From NCBI RefSeq assembly GCF_005876835.1, contig NZ_PPSW01000030.1, forward strand, positions 79,947 through 143,946: a DNA stretch of 64,000 nt. Direction: 5' to 3'. Each line of letters begins with the position of its first letter. Position 1 is the stretch's first letter. The stretch comes from Pseudoalteromonas phenolica (lineage in GTDB: Bacteria > Pseudomonadota > Gammaproteobacteria > Enterobacterales > Alteromonadaceae). The notes beneath the pieces are model-generated. The model was not told the DNA's origin. It was given only the letters and a program-made list of their open reading frames with translations, and ran no database searches. The translations under genes and the position numbers were made by a program. This document shows, piece by piece, positions 51,864-61,200 of this stretch.

Positions 51864-52853
51864 ATGAAGCAGAAAGGTTTCACTATTTTAGAATTTCTGA
51901 TTTCTATGTTTATTGGCTTCTTAATTTTAGGTGGTGTCATTGCGACTTATGTGAGCATGAAAGCGACCACTCGAGATACGATGGCAATTGGTGAGTTGCA
52001 AGAAACAGGCCGCCTAACTTTATCTATTTTAAGAAGAGATATAGAGCAGATAGGATTTTGGGGCACATTTTATGAGGCTGAATTCTCAATAGATAACACG
52101 GTAAGTGAGTCAAACCCTGATCCTGATTGTTTTGGCGGGTTAAATAACGGCAGTTTTCCAGATACCACCCCGACAAACTTTCGACCTGTATTTGCTGAAG
52201 TGTCTGATGGCAACGAAATGTTGGGCTGTATTGACGACTCAAAGGAAGACACGAATGTTATTCAGTTAAAGTTTCTTGAAGGGCGTCAGATGACACCTGA
52301 GACTATCACAAATACGAATCGATATTATTTCATTGCTGAGCAAGAAAAAGCACAATTTATAACCGGGGATGCGGCTAAAAACCCATTACCTACAGTAAAC
52401 GCGACGTTATGGCCTTATAGCCATCATGTTTACTATATCAATGAGCAAACCTTAAAAATTAATAATAGAGATATAGTTGTGCCTGTTCTAATGCGTAAAA
52501 GATTAACTGAAAATGGTGGCTTAGTGACTGAGCCTATCATGGAAGGCATTGAAGATATGCGTATGGTGTTTGGTATAGACAGTGACTCAGATAATAAAGT
52601 GGATACTTACCGCAGTACTCAGGATATGACCTCAGAACTCTGGGAGAACACCAACGGTATTTTAACGGTTCAAGTGTTTTTACTCGTCAGATCATTAGAG
52701 GCTGATGCTGATATAGAACTAAAAAGTCAGACTTATACGCTCGGACTAGACGATGATAAACGAGTTCATACTTTTACCGATAAATACAGGCGAACCATTT
52801 TTACAACGACAATCCGATTGAATAATGTGGGGTCTACAGCATGGCGAATGTAA
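51864..52853 (+). CDS. pilW: Minor type IV pilin PilW
   Basis: A 329-residue minor pilin. The prepilin signal MKQKG/FTILEFLISMFIGF has a four-residue leader before the processing Gly and Glu5. The RETGRLTLSILRRDIEQIGF-like segment (here ELQETGRLTLSILRRDIEQI) is the usual PilW feature, and the remainder is the extended beta-rich periplasmic domain. It overlaps pilX by 13 bases, indicating co-translation. Confidence 0.9.
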   Translation: MKQKGFTILEFLISMFIGFLILGGVIATYVSMKATTRDTMAIGELQETGRLTLSILRRDIEQIGFWGTFYEAEFSIDNTVSESNPDPDCFGGLNNGSFPDTTPTNFRPVFAEVSDGNEMLGCIDDSKEDTNVIQLKFLEGRQMTPETITNTNRYYFIAEQEKAQFITGDAAKNPLPTVNATLWPYSHHVYYINEQTLKINNRDIVVPVLMRKRLTENGGLVTEPIMEGIEDMRMVFGIDSDSDNKVDTYRSTQDMTSELWENTNGILTVQVFLLVRSLEADADIELKSQTYTLGLDDDKRVHTFTDKYRRTIFTTTIRLNNVGSTAWRM

Positions 52854-53320
52854 AGAAGCAGAAAGGTGTTGTTCTAATCACAGCTATGATCATGATAGTC
52901 GCGGTCACAGCAGTCGCAGTAAGTTTAATGAGTAGCAGTAGTATCGATTTAAAAATTACCAATGCAGCACAAGAGCGTGCAGAGGCTGAAACCGAACTTA
53001 TTGGTGAGATCCATAAACTCATAGTTGCAGAAGGGACCAGTGCCAACAATCGATTTACACTCAAGCGTCAACAAATGCCTGATGATGGTATGGATATGAG
53101 TTCGTCCTCAACCCCTTCACATATGACGAATACACTTAAAAATTTGAATAAAGGCGAAATGGAATTACATTGCCCAAGGCAGTTCGCTTATACAGATGGA
53201 TTAACATGTAACCTCACGGAAATGGAGTCAACTATCACTTACGGTTCTAAGAATAAGCATACAATTACTGTGGTCATAGGGATTGGCCAAGAAATAATTA
53301 GTCACAACGAGGGAAACTAA
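52841..53320 (+). CDS. pilX: Minor type IV pilin PilX
   Basis: A 159-residue minor pilin. The leader KKQKG/VVLITAMIMIVAVTA lacks the Glu at mature position 5, having Thr there. This is normal for PilX-like pilins, which sit at the tip-priming complex. AAQERAEAETELIGEIHKLI is the N-terminal helix extension typical of the family. It is between pilW (13-base overlap) and pilY1. Confidence 0.85.
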   Translation: MANVKKQKGVVLITAMIMIVAVTAVAVSLMSSSSIDLKITNAAQERAEAETELIGEIHKLIVAEGTSANNRFTLKRQQMPDDGMDMSSSSTPSHMTNTLKNLNKGEMELHCPRQFAYTDGLTCNLTEMESTITYGSKNKHTITVVIGIGQEIISHNEGN

Positions 53321-53321
53321 G

Positions 53322-56300
53322 ATGAAATATACCAGACTTTTCTGTCTTATATCTTCAGTGTTTACTTTTAGTTCAAGTGCAGAAGATATTGAGCTCTTCG
53401 TTAAGCACAATATTGATGTAAAAGAAAAGCCTCGAGTGATGATTGTATTTGATACTTCAGGCAGTATGGCATTTTCGAGTGAGTTTGGTACCAACTGTGG
53501 TTATGATTCTTATCGCAGAAGATGGAGACTCTGCCCAGATAATCGTTTAGGTGTTGCAAAAAATACCATAACAGGCCTGATTGAAGAAAAAGAGAATGAG
53601 AATGTAGATTTTGGCTTGATGCGATTTAACAGTGACAATGAAGGAGGATATGTACTTTCTGGGATCGGTTCTAGTAAATCGGATATAAAAAGTAAAATTA
53701 ATACTCTAGAGGCCAATGGAGGGACTCCTTTAAGCGAAACTCTCTGGGAAGCGTATTTGTATTTAACTGGTGAGAAGAAAGGTTACGCTGATAACCAATC
53801 TATTGGAAGGGACCTAAATATTGAATCAGGAAGTAAGTACATCTCTCCTTTTACCCCTAAAGCAGGAGAGAAAAGATGTAAAAGCCTTGTGAATATAATT
53901 TTAATGACCGATGGTGACCCCTCTGTTGATACGAGTTCGAATTCAGACATATCAAAACTCTATAAAAATACATTCAAACAAGATACGCCTGTTATAGAGA
54001 ACAGTTATATGCCGGCTTTGGCAGCAGCTATGCATGGCAGAGGCGGTAAAGATCCTGTTGAGGTAGATCTCTACTTAGGTACATCTGACTTAAAAGACAA
54101 AGCTGATATTTACACAATTGGTTTTGGTAAGGGTATGAGTGGTGCTGGAGAGAAAATTTTAAGAAAAACAGCCGAACTTGGAGGCGGTGAATATTATAAA
54201 GCTGATACTGCAGAAAAATTAAAAGACGACTTTAATAAGATTTTGGTCGCCATAAACCAACGAAACTCGAGCTTTGTATCTCCTTCTGTATCAATGAATA
54301 GTGCAGATCAAACACAAAGTGGTAACTCTCTTTATTACACGATGTTTTATCCTGAGAAACACACCCGTTGGCAAGGCAACTTAAAAAAACTACAGGTTAA
54401 AGATGGTGAAATCATTGACATGTCGAATAAGCCTGCACTTGATGCGCAAGATGGCATCATCAGTAAAGATGCGACAACTTTTTGGTCTAAGCCTGGTTCG
54501 AATGACGGGAATAATATTGAGCAAGGCGGTGTGAATTACCAATTATCTAAGCAAACCTCTCGAAAACTATTTTCTGATTTCGGGGAGGGGGCACTGATAG
54601 ATTTCAAATGGAATAAAGCGAAAAATAAAGTTGGAGCAAAGAGATTAAGAGAGCTATTTCGTGCAGAAAATAACAAGGAAGCCAAGCAAATAATGAATTG
54701 GGCTTCAGGTAAAGATGTATTAAATGAAAACAGTGACTCAAATATAAGAAAAGACATCTTTGGTGATCCGCTTCACTCAAAGCCGGTCACCATGGACTAT
54801 GGTAATAATGATATCCGTGTCTTTGTTGGCACTAATTCAGGTGTTTTGCATGCCTTCAAAGATAATGGCAATACAGTAAATGAAAGTTGGGCGTTTTTAC
54901 CAGGTCAGTTGCTCGACATTCATAAGCCTCTAATGAATAAGCAGGATGGGACCAAGCTTTATGGTGTTGATGGTCCAATAACGGTATTCCATAAAGATAT
55001 TAACCGAGACAAGATTGTTAATGGCTCGGATGAAGTGTGGCTGTTTTTTGGGCTTAGAAGAGGGGGCACAGCTTACTATGCGTTAGATATAACGAGTCCC
55101 GATAAACCTAAAATGTTATGGAATAAACCAATAACACAAGAAAAAACAGGGTTTGAAGAATTAGCTCAGTCATGGTCGAAGCCCTTCGTTACTTATATTC
55201 GTTCGCAAGAAGAAAAGCCTGTGGTGATTTTTGGTGCAGGTTACGATACCAATAAAGACAATATTTCTAAAACAAAAGATAGCAGGGGTCGAGGTTTATA
55301 TATTGTCGATGCAGAGAGTGGTAATTTAGTTTGGTCGTTGACACCAGGTGGACCGAGTATTAATACCGAAAATGCGAGTAAATTTAAAGGCCTTCATAGT
55401 ATAGCGGCAGATGTTTCACTCATGGATTCTGATTATGATGGCTTTACAGATAGGATCTATGCGGCAGATACTGGTGGCAACATTTGGCGGGTTGATATGC
55501 CTAGAGATAAACCAAATGATACTGAGAACCCTTGGACCCACTTTAAACTCGCAGAGTTAGCAGGTACAAAAGACAGAGATGATAGGCGCTTCTTTTATCA
55601 ACCATTAGTCGCTCGTACTTTCTTTAGTAAAGTCACTAAGACGATGACCAGCAACGGCTCGTATACAACGCGAAGAGAAGTGCCTTATGAAGCTATTATT
55701 ATAGGCAGTGGTAATAGAGCAAGCCCACTCGATAAAACAGTGAATAATCAGCTCTATGTGATACGAGATGAAAACACGGTAACACGCTCATATCAGGGTG
55801 ATGAGATCCCAGATACGATTTACCATAACCAGCTTATGCAAGTAAAAGATGAACCTTTCTACAAAGCAACGTCTAAACAAGCTTTTTATGAAAAAGAAGC
55901 GGAGTTAGGTGCGCTTAAAGGATGGAAATATCAACTTAGGTCTGGAGAAAAGTCGCTAGCAAAAGCAACTGTCGTGGGCGGTATTGCTTACTTTACGTCG
56001 TTCACACCACACTTAGATACCTCGATAGATCAATGTTCTGTGGGCAGTGGCGGTGGTTCTTTATATGCTTTACATTTACATTATGGTGCGCGTGTGTTCC
56101 AGAAGATCAGGTATGACACCGAGAGAGAAGTCCCCAGTACACCTGTGGTCCTTTATCATAAAGAATCAGAAACAGAAGGGGGTTACAAACGCAGCACAGG
56201 CCGTTTAAATATTGAATTAAAGAGCGTTGACTCTACGGGTGGGAAAGGCCCTGATGGCAGTAAACCGAGTGAACCATTTTTAAGTGCAAAAGTAGCGGGT

Positions 56301-56414
56301 CCGTTACCAACACTAAATAGCGCGGGGCAGCCAACATTTTTGAGCAATGAAGTACACGGTATTACGACTAAGCAAATGTATATTTATAAACGAGAAGATC
56401 ATGATGAAAAGTAA
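53322..56414 (+). CDS. pilY1: PilY1-type pilus tip adhesin
   Basis: A 1030-residue protein, somewhat shorter than the 1161-residue P. aeruginosa PilY1. A signal peptide ends near SSSA. A von Willebrand A-like domain starts about residue 38 with a complete metal-binding DTSGS motif (VMIVFDTSGSMAF) and has TDGDPS near 205. The C-terminal half is a PilC/PilY1 beta-propeller domain (DPLHSKPVTMDYGNNDIRVF; LHAFKDNGN; DIKRDKIV-type loops). Acidic loops DINRDKIVNGSDE (about 566) and DSDYDGFTDRIYAAD (about 705) look like the calcium sites that control pilus retraction in PilY1. It is anchored to pilus tips and involved in adhesion and surface sensing. pilE starts within its last codons. Confidence 0.92.
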   Translation: MKYTRLFCLISSVFTFSSSAEDIELFVKHNIDVKEKPRVMIVFDTSGSMAFSSEFGTNCGYDSYRRRWRLCPDNRLGVAKNTITGLIEEKENENVDFGLMRFNSDNEGGYVLSGIGSSKSDIKSKINTLEANGGTPLSETLWEAYLYLTGEKKGYADNQSIGRDLNIESGSKYISPFTPKAGEKRCKSLVNIILMTDGDPSVDTSSNSDISKLYKNTFKQDTPVIENSYMPALAAAMHGRGGKDPVEVDLYLGTSDLKDKADIYTIGFGKGMSGAGEKILRKTAELGGGEYYKADTAEKLKDDFNKILVAINQRNSSFVSPSVSMNSADQTQSGNSLYYTMFYPEKHTRWQGNLKKLQVKDGEIIDMSNKPALDAQDGIISKDATTFWSKPGSNDGNNIEQGGVNYQLSKQTSRKLFSDFGEGALIDFKWNKAKNKVGAKRLRELFRAENNKEAKQIMNWASGKDVLNENSDSNIRKDIFGDPLHSKPVTMDYGNNDIRVFVGTNSGVLHAFKDNGNTVNESWAFLPGQLLDIHKPLMNKQDGTKLYGVDGPITVFHKDINRDKIVNGSDEVWLFFGLRRGGTAYYALDITSPDKPKMLWNKPITQEKTGFEELAQSWSKPFVTYIRSQEEKPVVIFGAGYDTNKDNISKTKDSRGRGLYIVDAESGNLVWSLTPGGPSINTENASKFKGLHSIAADVSLMDSDYDGFTDRIYAADTGGNIWRVDMPRDKPNDTENPWTHFKLAELAGTKDRDDRRFFYQPLVARTFFSKVTKTMTSNGSYTTRREVPYEAIIIGSGNRASPLDKTVNNQLYVIRDENTVTRSYQGDEIPDTIYHNQLMQVKDEPFYKATSKQAFYEKEAELGALKGWKYQLRSGEKSLAKATVVGGIAYFTSFTPHLDTSIDQCSVGSGGGSLYALHLHYGARVFQKIRYDTEREVPSTPVVLYHKESETEGGYKRSTGRLNIELKSVDSTGGKGPDGSKPSEPFLSAKVAGPLPTLNSAGQPTFLSNEVHGITTKQMYIYKREDHDEK

Positions 56415-56820
56415 TCGTATTAAGGGCTTTACCCTGCTTGAGATGCTAATTGTTGTTGCGATAGCGGGTATTCTAGCCTCTGTTGCCTATCCTCAGTATA
56501 CAGAGTACGTTAAGAGAGCCGCGCGCTCCGATGCAATGGTATTACTATTAGATGCTGCCAATAAACAAGAGCAATATTATGCTGATAACAGAAGCTATGC
56601 AGATGATTTGAGTTTAATAAATGTCCCTTCGACGAGTGAAAATGGTTATTTTACCATTGCAGTAGAGGTGCCTGACACAGGCACATCATTCAAAATCACG
56701 GCAACAGCAGCTTCTGGTGCAGTGGCAGGTGATACTGCTTGCTCTACGTTTACCATTACTGATACAGGAGTTAAAGGCTCTACAGGCACAAGTGATACGG
56801 ATGATTGTTGGGAGCGCTAA
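56401..56820 (+). CDS. pilE: Type IV minor pilin PilE
   Basis: A 139-residue pilin (138 from the second ATG at 56404). The leader MMKSNRIKG/FTLLEMLIVVAIAG has the processing Gly and Glu5, then ASVAYPQYTEYVKRAARSDA, the canonical pilin helix. Two Cys in the C-terminal region (ACSTFTI ... DDCWER) form the D-region disulfide expected of pilins. Start codons overlap the pilY1 stop by about 14 bases. In P. aeruginosa the orthologous operon ends with PilE, so the naming follows that order. It could also function as a major pilin; no other major pilin is in the window. Confidence 0.9.
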   Translation: MMKSNRIKGFTLLEMLIVVAIAGILASVAYPQYTEYVKRAARSDAMVLLLDAANKQEQYYADNRSYADDLSLINVPSTSENGYFTIAVEVPDTGTSFKITATAASGAVAGDTACSTFTITDTGVKGSTGTSDTDDCWER

Positions 56821-57356
56821 ATGCGCTCCTTACACTTCCTAGTATCCCTCATCCTTGCACGACCCGCATTATTAATACTCATTTCAAGTCCAGTGGGGTT
56901 ACCTTTTAGGTCAAATGCACAATATACAAAAGTACCATTTGCTAACCCTTTTAGGCTACCATCCGGCTTAAATGTAATGGCATGTCTGGGATAAGAAAGT
57001 TCGTCCTGTAAGTTAATTCTATCAATAACATATATAACTTCTTCGTCACCATCTAATATATGGTTTTTATTGGTATCGACAAAGCTGGTTAAGGACTCAT
57101 GCCAAAGGTCTTTATGGCACTTATTGTGAACTAAGCCACAAAAACTAATGTACTTATCGTGGGTTATGGCATAGCCTCGTGACAGAAATATTTGCCGCTT
57201 TATCTGTTTAAGTGCCACTTCAGGTCTATTTTTGTGTAAAACACTATTGAAGGAAGGCATAGCCAAAAAAGTAAGAATAACGATTAAAGATAGGGTGACG
57301 AGTAACTCAATCAGAGTTAAACCTCGAACGCGATTAAATGAGTTTTTAGCTGCCAT
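56817..57356 (-). CDS. GspH/FimT family pseudopilin (first copy)
   Basis: A 179-residue FimT/FimU-type minor pilin. The leader NRVRG/LTLIELLVTLSLIV has Leu instead of Phe at mature position 1 and retains Glu5. The segment KQIKRQIFLSRGYAITHDKY and the C-terminal TFKPDGSLKGLANGTFVYCAF with paired Cys are typical of the GspH domain. Its stop overlaps the end of pilE by 4 bases on the opposite strand, so it converges on the pilus operon. It probably supplies the FimU function missing from the head of that operon. Confidence 0.88.
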   Translation of the reverse strand: MAAKNSFNRVRGLTLIELLVTLSLIVILTFLAMPSFNSVLHKNRPEVALKQIKRQIFLSRGYAITHDKYISFCGLVHNKCHKDLWHESLTSFVDTNKNHILDGDEEVIYVIDRINLQDELSYPRHAITFKPDGSLKGLANGTFVYCAFDLKGNPTGLEMSINNAGRARMRDTRKCKERI

Positions 57357-57427
57357 CCTTGCAACCTTAATAAGATTAAATTGAGATTATAAATATAGAA
57401 TAAAGTATTGGTTTTTTCAATGTTGTT

Positions 57428-57964
57428 TTATGAACAGCCGGTGCTGCTATCACCGTTATACAGTGCAGTCCCACCAACTGTGAGTGTCAGCGCTTTGGCA
57501 TGTTCAGTTTGATTTAAAGGACAATAGATAAATTGACCAGCGTTTGTATTCACAACACGACCACTACTATCAAACCTTAAACGCGTATCTGGTGCTTTTA
57601 GATTGTCATTTGCTATAAGCTTATCCATAACGCGAAGTAAATCATCACTCGCTACTTCGTATGTGCCGTTATTATTTTTATCAATAAATGAAATGATCTG
57701 GTTATTCTTCCAGTTATTGATGCATGTGAGATTTTCGTTTGCAGCGAGTTTTGTGGCATCGACAGGGCACAAGATCACGATTTCATCACTGGTTGTAGCT
57801 TTTGCTCGAGCAAATGTGATGTGTCTTTTCAACTCAAGCATAAAAGACTCTGCACGTGTTTTTTCATTTAGATCCGTATTACCGGCAAAAGACAAGGTCA
57901 CTAAAATAGCTAATATCGCAATAGTGATGAGTAGTTCTAATAACGTGAAGCCACGATGTTTCAT
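57428..57964 (-). CDS. GspH/FimT family pseudopilin (second copy, FimU-like)
   Basis: 178 residues from the ATG at 57964, which has TAGG a few bases upstream; a frame-compatible ATG at 58003 would add an atypical 13-residue extension to the leader. MKHRG/FTLLELLITIAILA is a standard prepilin signal with Glu5. The mature part has ESFMLELKRHITFARAKAT, LCPVDATKLAANENLTCINN and LRFDSSGRVV, all GspH/FimT features. It lies 71 bases upstream of the first copy on the same strand, so the two are probably co-transcribed and arose by duplication or are functionally distinct FimT and FimU. Confidence 0.88.
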   Translation of the reverse strand: MKHRGFTLLELLITIAILAILVTLSFAGNTDLNEKTRAESFMLELKRHITFARAKATTSDEIVILCPVDATKLAANENLTCINNWKNNQIISFIDKNNNGTYEVASDDLLRVMDKLIANDNLKAPDTRLRFDSSGRVVNTNAGQFIYCPLNQTEHAKALTLTVGGTALYNGDSSTGCS

Positions 57965-58105
57965 ATTGACGCCTAGAAAAGAGCAATTATTCAATTGTAG
58001 CATATTTCATTATGAAGCTTTTTCTCAATAGTTTGCAACGAGTTTGTTTGCTATGAATAGTGGGATTGTCTAAAATCGACTCACTCGCTAAGGAAATAAA
58101 ACACC

Positions 58106-58444
58106 ATGAAAAAAATAGAAGCAATAATTAAACCTTTTAAACTCGATGATGTTCGTGAAGCTTTGTCTGAAATAGGCATTACAGGTATGACAGTCTGTGA
58201 AGTGAAGGGCTTTGGTCGTCAAAAAGGCCATACAGAGCTATACCGTGGTGCGGAATATATGGTCGATTTTTTGCCTAAAGTGAAACTAGATATTGTTTTA
58301 GCTGACGAAGATGTTGATAGAGCGATCGAAGTTATTCTTAAAACAGCGCAGACAGGTAAAATAGGTGACGGTAAAATCTTCGTGACTGAAGTCGAGCGTG
58401 TTGTGCGTATTCGAACAGGTGAAGAAGACGAAGAAGCTATTTAA
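58106..58444 (+). CDS. glnB: Nitrogen regulatory protein P-II
   Basis: A 112-residue P-II trimer subunit that senses 2-oxoglutarate and ATP/ADP and is uridylylated under nitrogen limitation. MKKIEAIIKPFKLDDVREAL, GRQKGHTELYRGAEYMVDFL (T-loop with uridylylation Tyr51) and TGKIGDGKIFVTEVERVVRI (C-loop and B-loop, GKIGDGKIF) are fully canonical. It is monocistronic, with AAGGAA upstream and a terminator directly after. With no amtB next to it, it is more likely GlnB than GlnK. Confidence 0.95.
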   Translation: MKKIEAIIKPFKLDDVREALSEIGITGMTVCEVKGFGRQKGHTELYRGAEYMVDFLPKVKLDIVLADEDVDRAIEVILKTAQTGKIGDGKIFVTEVERVVRIRTGEEDEEAI

Positions 58445-58461
58445 TGAGATTAAACAAAAAC

Positions 58462-58484
58462 GGCGCTCAAAGAGCGCCTTTTTT
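58462..58484 (+). terminator. Rho-independent terminator of glnB
   Basis: GGCGCTC and GAGCGCC are perfect 7-base arms around AAA, followed by TTTTTT. It also lies 16 bases from the bamD stop on the other strand. Confidence 0.92.
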
Positions 58485-58499
58485 GTTTATTAACGCAAA

Positions 58500-59273
58500 T
58501 TAATTTATTTGTCGCTGTTGCTCGTTTAATAAACGCGTCTGCTGTGCATGCTTGCTCAACTCATCAAGTCCAAGCTTGGCATAGCTTTTCTCCATTATCT
58601 CAAGTGCAGTGATTAAATAGCTGCTTTGGGAAAAGTGTTCCACAACATATTTACCACGGTTAGCTGCGGCTAGATATGCCTCACGCTCAAAATAATATTC
58701 AGCTACTTTAATTTCGTAACGAGCCATTTTATTTAAAAGCCATACTAAGCGTTTTTTTGCTTCAGGTACATATGGGCTTTCAGGATAGCTATCTACTAAA
58801 GTTGAAAGATCTTGGAAAGCAACACGGGTGCGACTTGCATCACGGTCAGCTCTATCTATGCCGAAGTATTCTTGAAAGGCATTTTTATCGGCCTGAATAT
58901 TAACTAAGCCACGCATAAAATACATGTAGTCTAAGTTTTTATGATTTGGGTTTAGACGAATAAAGCGGTCGATTGTTGCAAGTGCCTGATCAGTGTTTCC
59001 TGTTTTGTAATAGGCAAAAACGAGATCCATTTGTACTTGCTGTGCATGAGGACCAAATGGATAACGAGAATTTAACGCACCCAGTAACTCAATAGAACGT
59101 GCATATAAACCAGAGTCTAAGGTTGATTTAGCATCTTCATAGAGTGCTTGTGCTGATTTATTCGGCACACGTTCGATATCTTCTTGCTCTGGTGCAGAAG
59201 AGCATGCCGCAAGACCTAGAAAAGAAGTGCTGACTAGGATGGCAAAGGCGCGTTTCCCTAATTTAGTTATCAT
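58500..59273 (-). CDS. bamD: Outer-membrane assembly lipoprotein BamD
   Basis: A 257-residue lipoprotein of the BAM complex that folds outer-membrane proteins with BamA. The lipobox LAAC (Cys24) follows a typical signal. Five TPR-like repeats are visible, with SRYPFGPHAQQVQMDLVFAY, GNTDQALATIDRFIRLNPNH and VDSYPESPYVPEAKKRLVWL (the conserved BamD motifs). The size matches the E. coli protein of 245 residues with a short extra tail. It is divergent from rluD, the standard arrangement in gammaproteobacteria. Confidence 0.96.
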   Translation of the reverse strand: MITKLGKRAFAILVSTSFLGLAACSSAPEQEDIERVPNKSAQALYEDAKSTLDSGLYARSIELLGALNSRYPFGPHAQQVQMDLVFAYYKTGNTDQALATIDRFIRLNPNHKNLDYMYFMRGLVNIQADKNAFQEYFGIDRADRDASRTRVAFQDLSTLVDSYPESPYVPEAKKRLVWLLNKMARYEIKVAEYYFEREAYLAAANRGKYVVEHFSQSSYLITALEIMEKSYAKLGLDELSKHAQQTRLLNEQQRQIN

Positions 59274-59396
59274 TTTATTTTACTACCTTTGGTGTCTTCG
59301 GCTAGGCCAAGATGGCAAAACCGAGTAAACTATGCATTTATGCGATTCTAACCCAGTCGAGCTAAGCTTGCACTGGTAATTTAGGTAAACTAACAG

Positions 59397-60374
59397 ATGT
59401 CTGAGCAAATTTCTCTTCAAGCCGAAGTGCCAACTGAATTAGGCGGTAAACGTCTAGACCAAATTTTGGCGCAAATGTTCCCTGATTTTTCACGTTCAAG
59501 AATAAAAACTTGGATTTTAGATGAAAAAGTCACCGTCGATGGTGAGGTCTTATCGACACCAAGAGAAAAGCTGCTAGGTGGGGAGTTAATTTCCATCGAG
59601 ACGCAAATCGAAGCGCCACGTGAATATGAAGCACAAGACATCGACCTAAACATCGTTTATGAAGATGATGACATCCTTGTTATTAACAAGCCTATGGGGC
59701 TAGTGGTACACCCTGGTGCTGGTAATCCAGATGGCACAGTATTAAATGCCTTATTACATCATCACCCGGATATCATTAATGTGCCACGAGCGGGTATTGT
59801 GCATCGTCTAGATAAAGATACAACAGGTCTAATGGTTGTTGCTAAAACGATTCAAGCTCAAACACATTTAGTTAAAGCACTGCAAAAGCGTGATAATTTT
59901 ACCCGTGAGTATGAAGCGATTTGTAATGGTACAATGACAGCCGGAGGCATGGTTGAAAAACCAATTGGTCGTCATGCAACAAAACGCACGCATATGGCTA
60001 TTCATGAAATGGGCAAACCTGCCGTAACGCATTACCGCGTTGCAGAAAAGTTCAGAGCGCATACACGTTTACGCTTAAGACTAGAAACCGGTCGTACTCA
60101 CCAGATTCGTGTACACATGGCCTACTTAACACATCCACTTGTAGGCGATCAATTATATGGCGGCCGCCCTCGTCCTCCTCGCAATGCAACACCAGAATTG
60201 TTTGCGCAGTTAAGAGACTTTAAACGTCAGGCGCTTCATGCAATTAAACTGAGTATTGCGCACCCAATTACGGGAGAGCAAATGACTTGGGAAGCACCTG
60301 TGCCAGAAGATATGCAAATACTGACCCAAGCGCTACGTGATGACACGAAAGCTAACCCCGATTTAGTCTATTAG
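59397..60374 (+). CDS. rluD: 23S rRNA pseudouridine synthase RluD
   Basis: A 325-residue RluA-family pseudouridine synthase with an N-terminal S4 domain (GGKRLDQILAQMFPDFSRSR). The catalytic Asp is in GIVHRLDKDTTGLMVVA (about residue 140), and the RTHQIRVHMAYLTHPLVGD motif closes the domain. RluD makes pseudouridines 1911, 1915 and 1917 in helix 69 of 23S rRNA. The start is the ATG at 59397. pgeF begins 3 bases after its stop, the conserved rluD-pgeF order. Confidence 0.96.
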   Translation: MSEQISLQAEVPTELGGKRLDQILAQMFPDFSRSRIKTWILDEKVTVDGEVLSTPREKLLGGELISIETQIEAPREYEAQDIDLNIVYEDDDILVINKPMGLVVHPGAGNPDGTVLNALLHHHPDIINVPRAGIVHRLDKDTTGLMVVAKTIQAQTHLVKALQKRDNFTREYEAICNGTMTAGGMVEKPIGRHATKRTHMAIHEMGKPAVTHYRVAEKFRAHTRLRLRLETGRTHQIRVHMAYLTHPLVGDQLYGGRPRPPRNATPELFAQLRDFKRQALHAIKLSIAHPITGEQMTWEAPVPEDMQILTQALRDDTKANPDLVY

Positions 60375-60377
60375 AAT

Positions 60378-61112
60378 ATGCAGTTAGTTGATTGGCCATT
60401 ACACCAAGTTGTCGGTGGTATTCAAACTACACGTTTAGGAGGTTGTTCTAGACCTCCTTATTCGAGTTTTAACCTTGGGTTTCATGTTGGTGATGACGAA
60501 GATACTGTGTTGGCTAATCATCGAGTCTTAAGTGAGTTCTTACCAAATCCACCATTTTGGTTAGATCAGGTCCATAGTGCCAATGTGTTAGAGGTAACAA
60601 ACTCTGTTACAGAGCAGAAGGTATTTGATAGGCCAAAAGCCGATGCGCTTTATACAAAACTAAAAGCGCAACCTTTGGCAATTATGACTGCTGATTGTTT
60701 GCCAATTTTGTTAGCGAGTAATAATGGAAAGGAAGTGGCTGCTGTTCACGGTGGTTGGCGGCCTCTCGCTGGAAATATTATTGAGAAAACTGTTGAGAAG
60801 TTTACAGCACCGAATCAACAAATATCGGCTTGGTTAGGCCCTGCAATTGGACCTACTGCATTTGAAGTTGGTCCTGATGTTGTGAATGCTTTTAGATGCA
60901 TGGACCCATCACATATTAATGACTTTATAGAGTTACAAAATCAAAAATTTTTAGCTGATATATTTTCTATCACTAAACGACAGTTATCCTCGCTAGGAAT
61001 AACTCGAATATACAGTCAGTACGAGTGCACCTTCTCTACACCGACAAAGTACTTTTCCTACCGCAGAGATGTAATTACGGGTCGATTAGCGACCTTGATT
61101 TGGCGCAAATAA
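60378..61112 (+). CDS. pgeF: Polyphenol oxidase/purine nucleoside phosphorylase-like PgeF (YfiH)
   Basis: A 244-residue protein of the YfiH/laccase-domain family that edits peptidoglycan by removing misincorporated amino acids and has nucleoside phosphorylase activity. Metal- and substrate-site motifs are IMTADCLPILLASNNGKE (Cys) and AAVHGGWRPLAGNIIEK (His), with WLDQVHSANVLEV supplying a further His. WLGPAIGPTAFEVGPDVV and the C-terminal SYRRDVITGRLATLIWR follow. It is coupled to rluD by 3 bases and followed by the clpB promoter. Confidence 0.94.
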   Translation: MQLVDWPLHQVVGGIQTTRLGGCSRPPYSSFNLGFHVGDDEDTVLANHRVLSEFLPNPPFWLDQVHSANVLEVTNSVTEQKVFDRPKADALYTKLKAQPLAIMTADCLPILLASNNGKEVAAVHGGWRPLAGNIIEKTVEKFTAPNQQISAWLGPAIGPTAFEVGPDVVNAFRCMDPSHINDFIELQNQKFLADIFSITKRQLSSLGITRIYSQYECTFSTPTKYFSYRRDVITGRLATLIWRK

Positions 61113-61135
61113 ACCAAATTAAAACCTTAAAATAA

Positions 61136-61166
61136 CCTTGAACAATTCCTGTGGAATACCCATAAA
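61136..61166 (+). promoter_or_regulatory. Heat-shock (sigma-32) promoter of clpB
   Basis: CCTTGAA is separated by 16 bases from CCCATAAA, matching the sigma-32 pattern CTTGAA-N13-17-CCCCAT-T. It ends about 34 bases before the clpB ATG. clpB is heat-shock controlled in E. coli, which fits. Confidence 0.8.
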
Positions 61167-61200
61167 GTAATTAGATTATTTTTATAAAGGTTTAGACGTC

